In this document: positions 49,822 through 58,019 of the stretch, piece by piece
How the letters are laid out: each line of letters opens with the position of its first letter
Numbering within the stretch: position 1 is the first letter of the stretch
Origin: Curtobacterium sp. PhB115
GTDB lineage: Bacteria > Actinomycetota > Actinomycetes > Actinomycetales > Microbacteriaceae
Reading direction: 5' to 3'
Assembly (NCBI RefSeq): GCF_003752025.1
Contig: NZ_RJKR01000006.1
Location: forward strand, 469,466-533,465
Length of the DNA: 64,000 nt
The notes under the pieces: generated by a model
What the model saw: only the letters and a program-made list of their open reading frames with translations
The model's database searches: none
Told to the model about the DNA's origin: nothing
Translations under genes and position numbers: made by a program

Positions 49822-51087
49822 ATGACGACGAGACCGCAAGACGCTCACCCGTACACCGTGGCCGTGAGCACGGAACCGATCGGCAAGAAGTACCTCGGAG
49901 CGCTGTTCCTCGCGCAGTTCGGGATCTTCGTCGCGATCCTGTCGCCCGTGGTGGTGAGCCTGCAGCTCAAGGCACAGGAGATGAACCCGTCAGACCCGGC
50001 GTCGATCGTCGGCTCGGTCCTGCCGTTCGGCGCCCTCGGAGCGATGATCTCAAACCCGCTGTTCGGGGCATTGAGCGACCGGACCCGCACCCGGTGGGGT
50101 CGCCGTCGCCCGTGGCTCGTCGGCGGGATCATCGCACTCGCACTCGGGCTCGCGTGGGTGTCCGCGTCGACCTCGGTGCTGATGCTGACCTTCGCGTGGC
50201 TGTTCTGCCAGGTCGCGTCGAACGCCGCGTCGGCAGCGCTCATCGCGAGCCTCGCCGACAACGTCCCCGAGCAGCAGCGCGGTCGGGCGTCGAGCATCCT
50301 CGCGCTCGCGCAGAACGTGTCCATCCTCGCCGGCACCTACCTGGCGGTGTACCTCGTCGCGAACCTGCCCGTGCTGTTCGTCCTGCCCGGGATCGTCGGC
50401 ATCGGTCTGGTCATCGTGTACGTCTTCGTCACCCCCGACCGCGTGCCCGAGACCCCCGTCAAGCCGTTCTCGTGGCGCCAGGTCATCGGCACCTTCTGGA
50501 CGAACCCGATCCGTCACCCCGACTTCGGGCTGGCGTGGTGGTCGCGGTTCCTCATCACGTTGGCGACGTACATGTTCACCACGTACCGGCTGCTCTACAC
50601 GCAGGACCAGCTCGGACTGTCTGCGAAGGACGCGGTCGGCGTCGTGGCGCTCGGCGTCCTGCTCTACACGATCGCACTCTTCGTGAGCCTCACCGTCTCC
50701 GGCTGGCTCTCGGACCGACTGCGCCGCCGTAAGGTGTTCGTCGCCGGGTCCACCGTGCTGTTCGCCGCAGGGCTCATCGTCCTCGCCCACGCCGGCACGA
50801 TCGGGATGTTCTACTTCGCGGAGATCGTCCTCGGCTTCGCGTACGGCATCTACGCCGCCGTCGACACCGCTCTGACGATCGACGTGCTGCCCGACCCCGA
50901 GCACGCCGGCAAGGACCTCGGCGTCATCAACATCGCGAACGCGCTCCCGCAGTCCCTCGCACCGGCGTTGGGGCTGTTCCTGCTCGGGATCGGCGCCGGT
51001 GACAACTACACGCTGCTCCTCTGGGGCGCCGGCATCGTCGCCCTGGTCGGAGCGGTCGTCGTGATCCCGATCCGCAAGGTGCGCTGA
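49822..51087 (+). CDS. MFS transporter of the sugar (GPH/SLC45-like) type
   Basis: The 421-residue protein has about 12 hydrophobic segments and the cytoplasmic loop motif LFGALSDRTRTRWGRRRPWLVGG, typical of GPH/SLC45-like sugar transporters. The second-half loop reads GWLSDRLRRRKVF. It should import a sugar or glycoside by proton symport. It is divergent from the Gfo/Idh operon and converges with the LacI-type gene 25 nt away. All three units look like one inducible catabolic locus. Confidence 0.9.
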   Translation: MTTRPQDAHPYTVAVSTEPIGKKYLGALFLAQFGIFVAILSPVVVSLQLKAQEMNPSDPASIVGSVLPFGALGAMISNPLFGALSDRTRTRWGRRRPWLVGGIIALALGLAWVSASTSVLMLTFAWLFCQVASNAASAALIASLADNVPEQQRGRASSILALAQNVSILAGTYLAVYLVANLPVLFVLPGIVGIGLVIVYVFVTPDRVPETPVKPFSWRQVIGTFWTNPIRHPDFGLAWWSRFLITLATYMFTTYRLLYTQDQLGLSAKDAVGVVALGVLLYTIALFVSLTVSGWLSDRLRRRKVFVAGSTVLFAAGLIVLAHAGTIGMFYFAEIVLGFAYGIYAAVDTALTIDVLPDPEHAGKDLGVINIANALPQSLAPALGLFLLGIGAGDNYTLLLWGAGIVALVGAVVVIPIRKVR

Positions 51088-51112
51088 CGGTTCGCCGATC
51101 CGCTGTCCGTCG

Positions 51113-52153
51113 TCAACGGGTCGGCGCGGGGCCCGTCGACGCGCGTTCCGTGAGCACGGTCCGCGTCAGCACCTCTGACGGTGATCCCGGTTCGTCGGAG
51201 AGCCGCTCGACGACGATCCGGAGCGCGACGTCCACCGTCACCTCGACGTCCTGACGGACCGACGTCAGCGCGTTGTACGACAGCGCGGCGACGTAGCTGT
51301 CGTCGAACCCGACGACCGACACGGACTGCGGTACGGCGACGCCTTCGTGGGCCAGCACCGCGAGGATCCCGACCGCGTTCGAGTCACTGCAGGCGACCAG
51401 CGCGGTGGGACGGTCGGCACAGTCGTCGGCGACCCACGCGCGAGCCGCCGCCGCGCCGTCCTCCTCCCCGAAGCCACTGGCGATCACGGAGGTGAACGCG
51501 TCGAGCCCGGCTGCCGACATCGCGTCTCGGTACGCCTCTGCTCGGTCCACACCGACCGTCCCACCCTCACCGCCGACGTAGGCGATGCGCTCGTGGCCGA
51601 GTTCGACGAGCCGCCGGACGACCTGCCGGAGCCCTCCGGCCTCGTCGACCCGCACGTTGTCGATCGCCGAACCGGGCGCCTTCTCGCCGAGCCACACGAC
51701 CGGCACACGTGCCAGGGCGTCCTGCAGCGCCGGAGCGTGGGGATCCGGATTGAACGCGACGACCGCTTCCACCCGCTGCGCGATGAGCTCGGAGACGACG
51801 ACGTCCGTCGAGCGTTCCGCCGTGTGCACCCCGACCACCACTGAGAACCCCTGCTCGGCAGCGGCGGAGACGAACCGCTCGGTGAAGCGCACCTCGAACG
51901 GGTTCCGCATCTCGATCATCAGGCCGATCGAGTTCGTCCGTCGCTGTCGCAGCAGGCGAGCGGACGCGTTCGGGCGGTACCCGAGGTCCTGCGCCGCCTG
52001 CAGGATCCGCGTCCGCGACTCCTGACTCGGGCCAGGAGCGCCCCGGAGCACGAGGGAGACGAGCTGGCGCGAGACCCCGAGGTGCTCCGCGACATCGCGC
52101 ATCGTCGGGAGCCGCGACCCCGCGGTCCGCACTTCAGATCGCGTCTCGTCCAC
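51113..52153 (-). CDS. LacI-family transcriptional regulator
   Basis: The 346-residue protein has the LacI helix-turn-helix (TMRDVAEHLGVSRQLVSLVLRG, near the N-terminus) with the hinge region ILQAAQDLGYRPNASARLLRQRRTNSIGL. A periplasmic-binding-protein-like effector domain follows (AYVGGEGGTVGVDRAEAYRDAM, PTALVACSDSNAVGILAVL). The GTG start at 52153 is preferred because the HTH begins about 15 codons later, but the ribosome site is weak. It should bind the two sites between the Gfo/Idh and MFS genes. Confidence 0.87.
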   Translation of the reverse strand: MDETRSEVRTAGSRLPTMRDVAEHLGVSRQLVSLVLRGAPGPSQESRTRILQAAQDLGYRPNASARLLRQRRTNSIGLMIEMRNPFEVRFTERFVSAAAEQGFSVVVGVHTAERSTDVVVSELIAQRVEAVVAFNPDPHAPALQDALARVPVVWLGEKAPGSAIDNVRVDEAGGLRQVVRRLVELGHERIAYVGGEGGTVGVDRAEAYRDAMSAAGLDAFTSVIASGFGEEDGAAAARAWVADDCADRPTALVACSDSNAVGILAVLAHEGVAVPQSVSVVGFDDSYVAALSYNALTSVRQDVEVTVDVALRIVVERLSDEPGSPSEVLTRTVLTERASTGPAPTR

Positions 52154-52353
52154 GGGACCGACCCTACGGCAGGTCGAGGGGACTTCCTCCGGCCGCCAAC
52201 CGCGGACGGGACGCTCTTGGAGGGCCCGCACCGGGCCTTCCGCCCGCCCCTTGGACGCGTACCGGTCAGACGGCCGCGCACTCCCGGTCGTCCGCGGCCC
52301 GGTGCGATCCGTATGTGCACCGGTACCACGTGCTGGAGCGGGAAGACCGCCCG

Positions 52354-52538
52354 GGAACATGCGCCGGCGCCGCCATCGACCGGAGCGATCGCGCCGGTCA
52401 CGATCGACGCCCGGTCACTGAGCAGGAACGCAGCGACCTCGGCGACTTCCTCGGGTACGGCCATCCGTCCGAGCGGGATCGAGGAGTTGATCTGCTCGGT
52501 GATGTCGGAAGTTGCTTCCTCCCAGGCCGCGACGAGGC
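52354..52538 (-). pseudogene. C-terminal remnant of an SDR gene next to dnaB
   Basis: On the minus strand the frame LVAAWEEATSDITEQINSSI followed by PLGRMAVPEEVAEVAAFLLS and DRASIVTGAIAPVDGGAGA reproduces the last third of a classical SDR, but no start or N-terminal part exists. It begins right at the dnaB stop and runs on into non-SDR sequence after GGAGA. It is a relic left at the junction between the core dnaB block and the accessory region. Confidence 0.7.
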
Positions 52539-53903
52539 CTACTGCGGCATGTCGACGAACCGCGAGAACATCCCGTGGAACGCCACCGTGATCGTGTCGG
52601 TCGGACCGTTACGGTGCTTCGCGACGATCAGGTCCGCCTCACCCTGCCGCGGGTTGTCCTTCTCGTACGCCGACTCGCGGTGCAGCAGGATGACCATGTC
52701 GGCGTCCTGCTCGATCGAGCCGGACTCACGCAGGTCGGAGATCTGCGGCTTCTTGTCGGCGCGCTGCTCGGGACCACGGTTCAGCTGGGACAGCGCGATG
52801 ACGGGGACCTGGAGCTCCTTCGCCATGAGCTTGAGCGCACGCGAGAACTCGGAGACCTCTTGTTGGCGGCTCTCGACCTTCTTGCCCGAGGTCATCAGCT
52901 GCAGGTAGTCGATGACGACGAGCTTGAGGTTGTGCTGCTGCTTGAGTCGTCGGCACTTGGCGCGGATCTCGACGAGGGTCATGTTGGGGGAGTCGTCGAT
53001 GAAGAACGGGGCGTCGTTGATGCGTCCGCGGGTCTGCGCGATGGTGGTCCAGTCGCGGGAGTCCACGGTGCCCTTGCGCATGTTCTGCAGCGGGACGCTG
53101 GTCTCGGCGGAGAGCAGACGCATCGCGATCTCGGCGCGCCCCATCTCGAGTGAGAAGAAGGCGGCGGTCTGGTCGTGCTTGATCGCGGCGGCACGGCACA
53201 GGTCGAGCGCCAGGGTCGACTTGCCGAGGGCGGGTCGTGCAGCGACGATGATGAGCTGGCCGGGGTGGAAGCCGTTCGTCAGGCCGTCGAGCTGGGCGAA
53301 CCCGGTCGGAACGCCGGTCATCTGCCCGTCGCGGCCCTTGGCGGCCTCGATCTCGTCGAGGGCTGCGGAGATGGCGTCGGTCAGGGGGACGTAGTCCTCG
53401 GTCTGCACCCCGCCGGCGACGTTGTAGACCTCGGCCTGGGCGCTGTTGACGAGGTCGGTGACCTCACCCTCGGACGCGTAACCCATCTGCACGATGCGGG
53501 TGCCGGCGTCGACGAGACGACGGAGCACGGCCTTCTCGGCGACGATGCCGGCGTAGTACCCGGCGTTGGCAGCGGTCGGCACCATGCTCGTGACGCTGTG
53601 CAGGTACTCGGCGCCGCCGCCTCGGGACAGCAGGCCGGTCTTGGTCAGCTCGTCGGTGACGGCGATGACGTCGGTGGGCTCACCGTGCGAGTAGAGCGAC
53701 AGGATCGCGTCGAAGATCACCTCGTGCTTGGGGACGTAGAAGTCCACACCGCGGGCGGTCTCGATGACGTCGGCGACGGCGTCCTTCGACAGGAGCATGC
53801 CGCCGATCGTGGACTGTTCGGCCAGCAGGTCGTGCGGCGGGGTGCGTTCCATGCCGCGCTCCGCGTACTCCTGCGGTGCGGGCTCGAGATGCGCGATCGA
53901 CAC
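52539..53903 (-). CDS. dnaB: Replicative DNA helicase DnaB
   Basis: The 454-residue helicase has the N-terminal primase-interaction domain (PPHDLLAEQSTIGGMLLSKDAV) and a RecA-like C-terminal domain with Walker A AARPALGKSTLALD (about 216-229), Walker B LKLVVIDYLQLM and motif DLRESGSIEQDADMVILLHR. It unwinds DNA at the replication fork as a hexamer. The length is normal and no intein is present. The GTG at 53903 follows AGAGGAG at 5 nt. Its upstream region is a cluster of DnaA-box-like sequences, so DnaA may regulate it. An SDR relic abuts its 3' end. Confidence 0.96.
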   Translation of the reverse strand: MSIAHLEPAPQEYAERGMERTPPHDLLAEQSTIGGMLLSKDAVADVIETARGVDFYVPKHEVIFDAILSLYSHGEPTDVIAVTDELTKTGLLSRGGGAEYLHSVTSMVPTAANAGYYAGIVAEKAVLRRLVDAGTRIVQMGYASEGEVTDLVNSAQAEVYNVAGGVQTEDYVPLTDAISAALDEIEAAKGRDGQMTGVPTGFAQLDGLTNGFHPGQLIIVAARPALGKSTLALDLCRAAAIKHDQTAAFFSLEMGRAEIAMRLLSAETSVPLQNMRKGTVDSRDWTTIAQTRGRINDAPFFIDDSPNMTLVEIRAKCRRLKQQHNLKLVVIDYLQLMTSGKKVESRQQEVSEFSRALKLMAKELQVPVIALSQLNRGPEQRADKKPQISDLRESGSIEQDADMVILLHRESAYEKDNPRQGEADLIVAKHRNGPTDTITVAFHGMFSRFVDMPQ

Positions 53904-54030
53904 ACTGACTCCTCTGTTGAACGACACGGCCGGAGCGTTCGGGCCGGAACCCACGGGCCGGACCCGTGCTGCATTTCTATCCCCAGCGACCGACATCCCC
54001 GAGTCGCTGGCCCAAGCTACGGCCGAAGAG

Positions 54031-54193
54031 TTATCCCCAACAAACGGCCCTGTGGATAACTCTGTGGAGAGAAGCGGGAACACGCCGGAAGTCTGTGTGG
54101 ACAACTGTGGATGAGGCTGTGCACAACTCGCTAGACGAACACACTTTCGACCGGTTGACCTGGGGTTTTCTGTTCCACACGGTGTGTGGAGAA
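54031..54193. promoter_or_regulatory. Cluster of DnaA-box-like sequences upstream of dnaB
   Basis: Perfect boxes TGTGGATAA (54051-54059) and TGTGGACAA (54096-54104) are accompanied by one-mismatch forms TTATCCCCA (54031), TGTGGATGA (54106), TGTGCACAA (54118) and TGTGGAGAA (54185). Three of them start 10 and 12 bp apart (54096, 54106, 54118). They lie in the 664-nt gene-free stretch between dnaB and rplI. That stretch otherwise holds only an inverted repeat and the rplI terminator. Confidence 0.65.
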
Positions 54194-54401
54194 GTGGGGT
54201 TCAAGTACGCGTTGAAGGTTCCGATTTGACACGTTTCTGCTGTGTAAAACGACTTGACAAGGACCCCTCCTGTGGGAAGTGTTCTCGGGCCGCTCCCAGC
54301 AAGGCGGGCAGTGCCTGAGAGGTAACCATCCAGCCAAGCCGAGCCCGCCGACGCGGAACGAGCCGGGCCTCCCGTCCGTCACGAAGCGACCACGCGCATG
54401 C

Positions 54402-54454
54402 AGTGAGCAGAAGATGTCGGGTGAGGCGGCGGGAGGCGACATCTTCTGCTCACT
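54402..54454. repeat. 18-bp perfect inverted repeat between dnaB and rplI
   Basis: Bases 54402-54419 (AGTGAGCAGAAGATGTCG) are exactly complementary to 54437-54454 across a 17-nt purine-rich loop. The rplI terminator lies 58 nt away, so this second, longer hairpin is not needed for that role. It may be a dispersed repeat or structured RNA element. Confidence 0.6.
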
Positions 54455-54512
54455 CGACGCCGCCGATGCCGCCGACGCCGCCCGCGCGGCGACACCCCCT
54501 GCCGCCAACGCA

Positions 54513-54550
54513 ACGACGGGCGGGCCTCCCGGAGGAGACCCGCCCGTCGT
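54513..54550 (-). terminator. Terminator of the rpsF-ssb-rpsR-rplI operon
   Basis: ACGACGGGCGGG (54513-54524) and its complement (54539-54550) form a 12-bp GC-rich stem, extended by an inner CCTCC/GGAGG pairing. It begins 17 nt after the rplI stop codon. Confidence 0.8.
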
Positions 54551-54567
54551 GGAGCGGAACGTCAGTG

Positions 54568-55020
54568 CTACTTGGCAGCGACGACCTTGAGCGAGATCAC
54601 GGCAGTGATGTCCTCGCGCAGACGCACGGTGGCCTCGTGGTCACCGACGGTCTTGATGGTCGCGGGGACCTCGACCTTGCGCTTGTCGAGCGAGCCGACG
54701 CCCTGCGCCTGGACGGCGTCAGCGACGTCGCCCGGACGGACGGAGCCGAACAGACGGCCGTCCTTGCCGGCCTTGACCGACAGGGAGATGGTCGCGTTCT
54801 CGAGCTTCATCTTGAGGTCCTGTGCCTCTTCGATGGTGGCGAGCTCACGCGCGGTGCGCGCGGCACGGATCGACTCGACCTGCTTCTCGCCGCCCTTGGA
54901 CCACGCGACAGCGAAGCCCTGGGGGATGAGGTAGTTGCGGGCGTAGCCGTTCTTGACGTCGACGACGTCGCCAGCGGAACCGAGGCCAGAGACCTCGTGG
55001 GTGAGGATGAGCTTCGACAT
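54568..55020 (-). CDS. rplI: 50S ribosomal protein L9
   Basis: The 150-residue protein begins [35 protein letters not shown], the L9 N-terminal 23S rRNA-binding domain. A long connecting helix (about 45-75) and a C-terminal domain with [16 protein letters not shown] follow. L9 binds domain V of 23S rRNA near the L1 stalk. It is the last gene of the operon, 14 nt after rpsR, and is followed by the 12-bp terminator hairpin. The length is normal. Confidence 0.97.
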   Translation of the reverse strand: MSKLILTHEVSGLGSAGDVVDVKNGYARNYLIPQGFAVAWSKGGEKQVESIRAARTARELATIEEAQDLKMKLENATISLSVKAGKDGRLFGSVRPGDVADAVQAQGVGSLDKRKVEVPATIKTVGDHEATVRLREDITAVISLKVVAAK

Positions 55021-55034
55021 GTGTCGACCTCCGA

Positions 55035-55292
55035 TCAGCGGCCGGAGCCGGCGTAGGGGAGGAGCGCCATCTCACGGGCGTTCTTCACGGCACGGGCGAT
55101 GAGGCGCTGCTCCTGGACGGAGACGCCGGTGATGCGACGGGCGCGGATCTTTCCACGCTCCGAGATGAACTTGCGAAGGGTCGCAACGTCCTTGTAGTCG
55201 ATGACGCCGACCTTGATCGACTTCGCGGGAGCGGCGTTCTTGCCGCCCTTGCCGCGAGGCTTCCGGCGGTCGCCGGTGCTCTTTCCAGCCAT
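55035..55292 (-). CDS. rpsR: 30S ribosomal protein S18
   Basis: The 85-residue protein has the S18 core [50 protein letters not shown] preceded by a basic Gly/Lys/Arg tail. S18 forms a heterodimer with S6 on the platform of the 30S subunit. No zinc-ligand Cys are present. Some actinobacteria have a second, Zn-binding or Zn-independent S18 elsewhere, so a paralogue may exist. It lies 50 nt after ssb. Confidence 0.97.
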   Translation of the reverse strand: MAGKSTGDRRKPRGKGGKNAAPAKSIKVGVIDYKDVATLRKFISERGKIRARRITGVSVQEQRLIARAVKNAREMALLPYAGSGR

Positions 55293-55342
55293 AGTGATTT
55301 GTCCTTAGAAGAAAAGTTGTGTGTCCGTCGGAACCAGGAGGA

Positions 55343-55912
55343 TCAGAACGGGGTCTCGTCGTCGAAGTTGCCGCCGGGGGTGCTCCACACGTCGTTCGAC
55401 TGTGCGTTGCCGCCGCCCTGCTGGCCACCCTGCGGTGACCACGGCGCGTCCGACTGACCGCCACCGTTGTTGTTCCAGTTGCCGCCGCCGTTGCCTGCGG
55501 GGGCGTTGCCGCCGCCACCGACCTGGCCACGACCGCCGCCACTGCCACCCGCTGCGCGGGTGATCTGTGCGGTGGCGTAGCGGAGCGACGGGCCGATCTC
55601 GTCGACCTCGAGCTCGATGCTCGTGCGCTGCTGGCCCTCACGGTCCTGGTAGGAACGCTGACGCAGACGACCCTGCGCGATGACGCGCGAGCCCTTCGTC
55701 AGCGACCCCGCCACGTGCTCGGCGAACTCCCGCCACACACTCGCACGGAGGAACAGCGCGTCGCCGTCCTTCCACTCGTTCGCCTGACGGTCGAACGTGC
55801 GAGGCGTGGAGGCGATGGTGAAGTTCGCCACCGCGAGCCCGTTCTGCGTGTAGCGCAGCTCGGGGTCCGCGGTGAGGTTGCCCACCACCGTGATGACGGT
55901 TTCGCCGGCCAC
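55343..55912 (-). CDS. ssb: Single-stranded DNA-binding protein
   Basis: The 189-residue protein has the OB-fold ([35 protein letters not shown], then [54 protein letters not shown]). A long Gly/Asn/Gln-rich disordered linker (about 120-180) and the acidic tip DDETPF, which recruits partner proteins, complete it. The gene starts 3 nt after rpsF. As in most bacteria it is sandwiched between rpsF and rpsR, linking replication to ribosome synthesis. Confidence 0.96.
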   Translation of the reverse strand: MAGETVITVVGNLTADPELRYTQNGLAVANFTIASTPRTFDRQANEWKDGDALFLRASVWREFAEHVAGSLTKGSRVIAQGRLRQRSYQDREGQQRTSIELEVDEIGPSLRYATAQITRAAGGSGGGRGQVGGGGNAPAGNGGGNWNNNGGGQSDAPWSPQGGQQGGGNAQSNDVWSTPGGNFDDETPF

Positions 55913-55915
55913 GGG

Positions 55916-56299
55916 TTACTCGGCGCTCGCGGTCGCGGTCGCGGAGGCGTTGGCGGCCTTGCGGGCCGCGCGGGCCTCGTCACGCTGCTTCTGGGCGGCG
56001 ACCTGCGCGATGCCCTCTTCAGCGCGGAGGACCTTCGTGCGGAGCACGGCCTCGGAGAGACCGAGCTGACGGTCGAGCTCCTTGGCGGCCTCGGGGGAGG
56101 ACGTGAAGTCGACGACGGCGTAGATGCCCTCGGACTTCTTCGCGATCTCGTAAGCGAGCCGGCGACGGCCCCAGACGTCCACGTTGTCGACGGTGCCACC
56201 GTCGTTGCGGATGACCGCGAGGAACTTGTCCAGGCTGGGAGCGACAGTGCGCTCATCGATCTCGGGGTCGAGGATCGCCATCAGTTCGTACTGGTGCAT
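55916..56299 (-). CDS. rpsF: 30S ribosomal protein S6
   Basis: The 127-residue protein begins [27 protein letters not shown], the S6 ferredoxin-like fold, with [26 protein letters not shown]. An Ala-rich extension of about 30 residues ([23 protein letters not shown]) exceeds the core. S6 pairs with S18 in the ribosome. The ATG at 56299 is fixed by conservation, with AGGAGGT about 10 nt upstream. The leader can fold into a structure that resembles the S6:S18-binding leader, suggesting autogenous control. Confidence 0.96.
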   Translation of the reverse strand: MHQYELMAILDPEIDERTVAPSLDKFLAVIRNDGGTVDNVDVWGRRRLAYEIAKKSEGIYAVVDFTSSPEAAKELDRQLGLSEAVLRTKVLRAEEGIAQVAAQKQRDEARAARKAANASATATASAE

Positions 56300-56303
56300 G
56301 CGG

Positions 56304-56357
56304 AACCCACCTCCTCTGGTCTCAGCGGCCCCGGGCAGTTCCCGGGGCAGGAGGGTT
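56304..56357 (-). promoter_or_regulatory. Candidate S6:S18-binding leader of the rpsF operon
   Basis: In the rpsF leader GCCCCGGG/CCCGGGGC (56328-56348) forms an 8-bp hairpin with a 5-nt loop, followed by CCG. An outer pairing of AACCC and UCCU (56349-56357) with AGGA and GGGUU near the start would mask the ribosome site. This fits the known S6:S18 leader in layout; the exact consensus was not checked. Confidence 0.45.
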
Positions 56358-56457
56358 GATGCATGTGCCTCGACACGCAGACACGCGCGGGGCAACCTGC
56401 ACAGACTACCCGACAGCCTGGAGGCGCGCCACCGGCTGTGCAGAACCGTCGCGTCCG

Positions 56458-57894
56458 TCAGGCGGTCGCGTCCCGGGCGGCCCACCAGTCGCGCAGGCGC
56501 GCTTCGGCCGTCTCCGGCCCGAGGGGTCCGTCGTCCATGCGCGCCTCGAGCAGGAAGCGGTAGGCCTCGCCGACGGCACGTCCCGGCGGGATGTCGAGGA
56601 TCCGCATGATGTCGTCCCCGGTCAGGTCGGGCCGGATCGAGTCCAGTTCCTCTTGGTCGGCCAGGACGCGGATCCGGTCCTCGAGGTCGTCGTACGCGAA
56701 CGCCAGCCGGTCGGCCTTCCGCCGGTTCCGCGTGGTGACGTCGGAGCGGGTGAGTTCGTGCAGCCGCTCGAGCTGCGGACCGGCGTCGCGGACGTAGCGC
56801 CGGACGGCCGAGTCGGTCCAGGCGCCCTCGGTGTACCCGAAGAAGCGGAGGTGCAGCTCGATCAGGCGGGACACCGCGGCGATCGTGTCGTTGTCGAAGC
56901 GCAGGGCGCGCAGCCGCTTCTTCGCGAGCTTCGAGCCGACCAGGTCGTGGTGGTGGAAGCTCACGGCGCCGCCGGGCTCGAGCTTGCGGGTCGCCGGCTT
57001 GCCGATGTCGTGCAGCAGCGCCGCGAGCCGCAGCACCGTGTCCGGGGGATCGCCAGCGTGGCGCTCGGCCTCGTAGCCGATCGCCTGCTCGAGCACGGTG
57101 AGGGAGTGCTCGTAGACGTCCTTGTGGTGGTGGTGCTCGTCGATCTCGAGGCGCATCTCCGGCAGCTCGGGCAGGAAGCGCTCTGCGAGGCCGGTGTCCA
57201 CGAGCAGGCGGATGCCGGGGACGGGGTCGTTCGTGTTCAGGAGCTTGACGAGCTCGTCGCGCACGCGTTCGGCCGAGATGATGTCGATCGACTCGACGAG
57301 TTCCTGCATGGCGTCGCGCACGTCGTCGTCGACGGTGAAACCGAGCTGCGCGGTGAAGCGTGCGGCACGCATCATCCGGAGGGGGTCGTCGCGGAACGAG
57401 AGCACAGCGGGCTGCGGCGTCCGGAGTCGCGCTGCGAGCAGGTCCTCCACTCCGCCGTGCACGTCGACGAGCTCGCGGTCGGGCAGTCGGAGCGCCATCG
57501 CGTTCACGGTGAAGTCCCGGCGGAGCAGGTCGTCCTCGATCGTGTCGCCGAACGCCACCTCGGGCTTCCGGGTCTCGCCGTCGTAGACGTCGCTGCGGTA
57601 CGTCGTGATCTCGACCTGCTCGCCGGCGACCCGGGCGGCGATCGTGCCGAACTGTCGGCCGACGTCCCAGGTGGCGCTCGCGATCGGCTCGATGATGCGC
57701 AGGACGTCGTCCGGACGGGCGTCCGTCGTGAAGTCGAGGTCGGTCACCGGACGGCCGAGGAACGCGTCACGGACGGGGCCGCCGACCAGCGCGAGTTCGT
57801 GTCCGGCGTCGGCGAAGGCCCGAGCGAGGAGGTCGACGGGCTCGGTGGCGGCGAGTGCGTCGAGTCGTTCGACGGCCTGGGCAACGGACTGCAT
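56458..57894 (-). CDS. CCA-adding tRNA nucleotidyltransferase (PcnA/Cca family)
   Basis: The 478-residue protein has the class II nucleotidyltransferase core ([44 protein letters not shown]) with the catalytic Asp pair. The RRAARF-like [14 protein letters not shown] segment and a C-terminal HD domain ([12 protein letters not shown], about 290) follow. It adds or repairs the CCA end of tRNAs. The ATG at 57894 follows GAGG at 6 nt; an ATG four codons upstream is possible. It lies upstream of the rpsF operon and is divergent from the DUF6049/MurJ gene. Confidence 0.93.
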   Translation of the reverse strand: MQSVAQAVERLDALAATEPVDLLARAFADAGHELALVGGPVRDAFLGRPVTDLDFTTDARPDDVLRIIEPIASATWDVGRQFGTIAARVAGEQVEITTYRSDVYDGETRKPEVAFGDTIEDDLLRRDFTVNAMALRLPDRELVDVHGGVEDLLAARLRTPQPAVLSFRDDPLRMMRAARFTAQLGFTVDDDVRDAMQELVESIDIISAERVRDELVKLLNTNDPVPGIRLLVDTGLAERFLPELPEMRLEIDEHHHHKDVYEHSLTVLEQAIGYEAERHAGDPPDTVLRLAALLHDIGKPATRKLEPGGAVSFHHHDLVGSKLAKKRLRALRFDNDTIAAVSRLIELHLRFFGYTEGAWTDSAVRRYVRDAGPQLERLHELTRSDVTTRNRRKADRLAFAYDDLEDRIRVLADQEELDSIRPDLTGDDIMRILDIPPGRAVGEAYRFLLEARMDDGPLGPETAEARLRDWWAARDATA

Positions 57895-58019
57895 GACGGT
57901 CCTCATCCTCCCAGATCGGCGCCCCGAGTTCTCAACAGACCCCGCGCGCACGGGACCTCTTCATGGTCGGGCCTCATACACTCGTGCTGGCCCGAACCGA
58001 CCCCGTGGCCCGTCACCGT

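Noticed and set aside
52201..52260. Seventh copy of the CCTGGAGGC hairpin family
   Set aside because: TTGGAGGGCCCGCACCGGGC resembles the loop region, but its arms have mismatches and it lies upstream of the LacI-type gene instead of at a gene end.
54031..54193. DnaA-box cluster as the chromosomal origin
   Set aside because: dnaA, dnaN, rpmH and parAB are not in the window, no AT-rich unwinding region is evident, and the trxB-trxA gene order suggests the origin is further right. It is kept as a DnaA-binding candidate only.
56415..56435. Eighth copy of the hairpin family after pcnA
   Set aside because: Only the left arm CCTGGAGGCGCG is present; the right arm is missing, so no hairpin can form.
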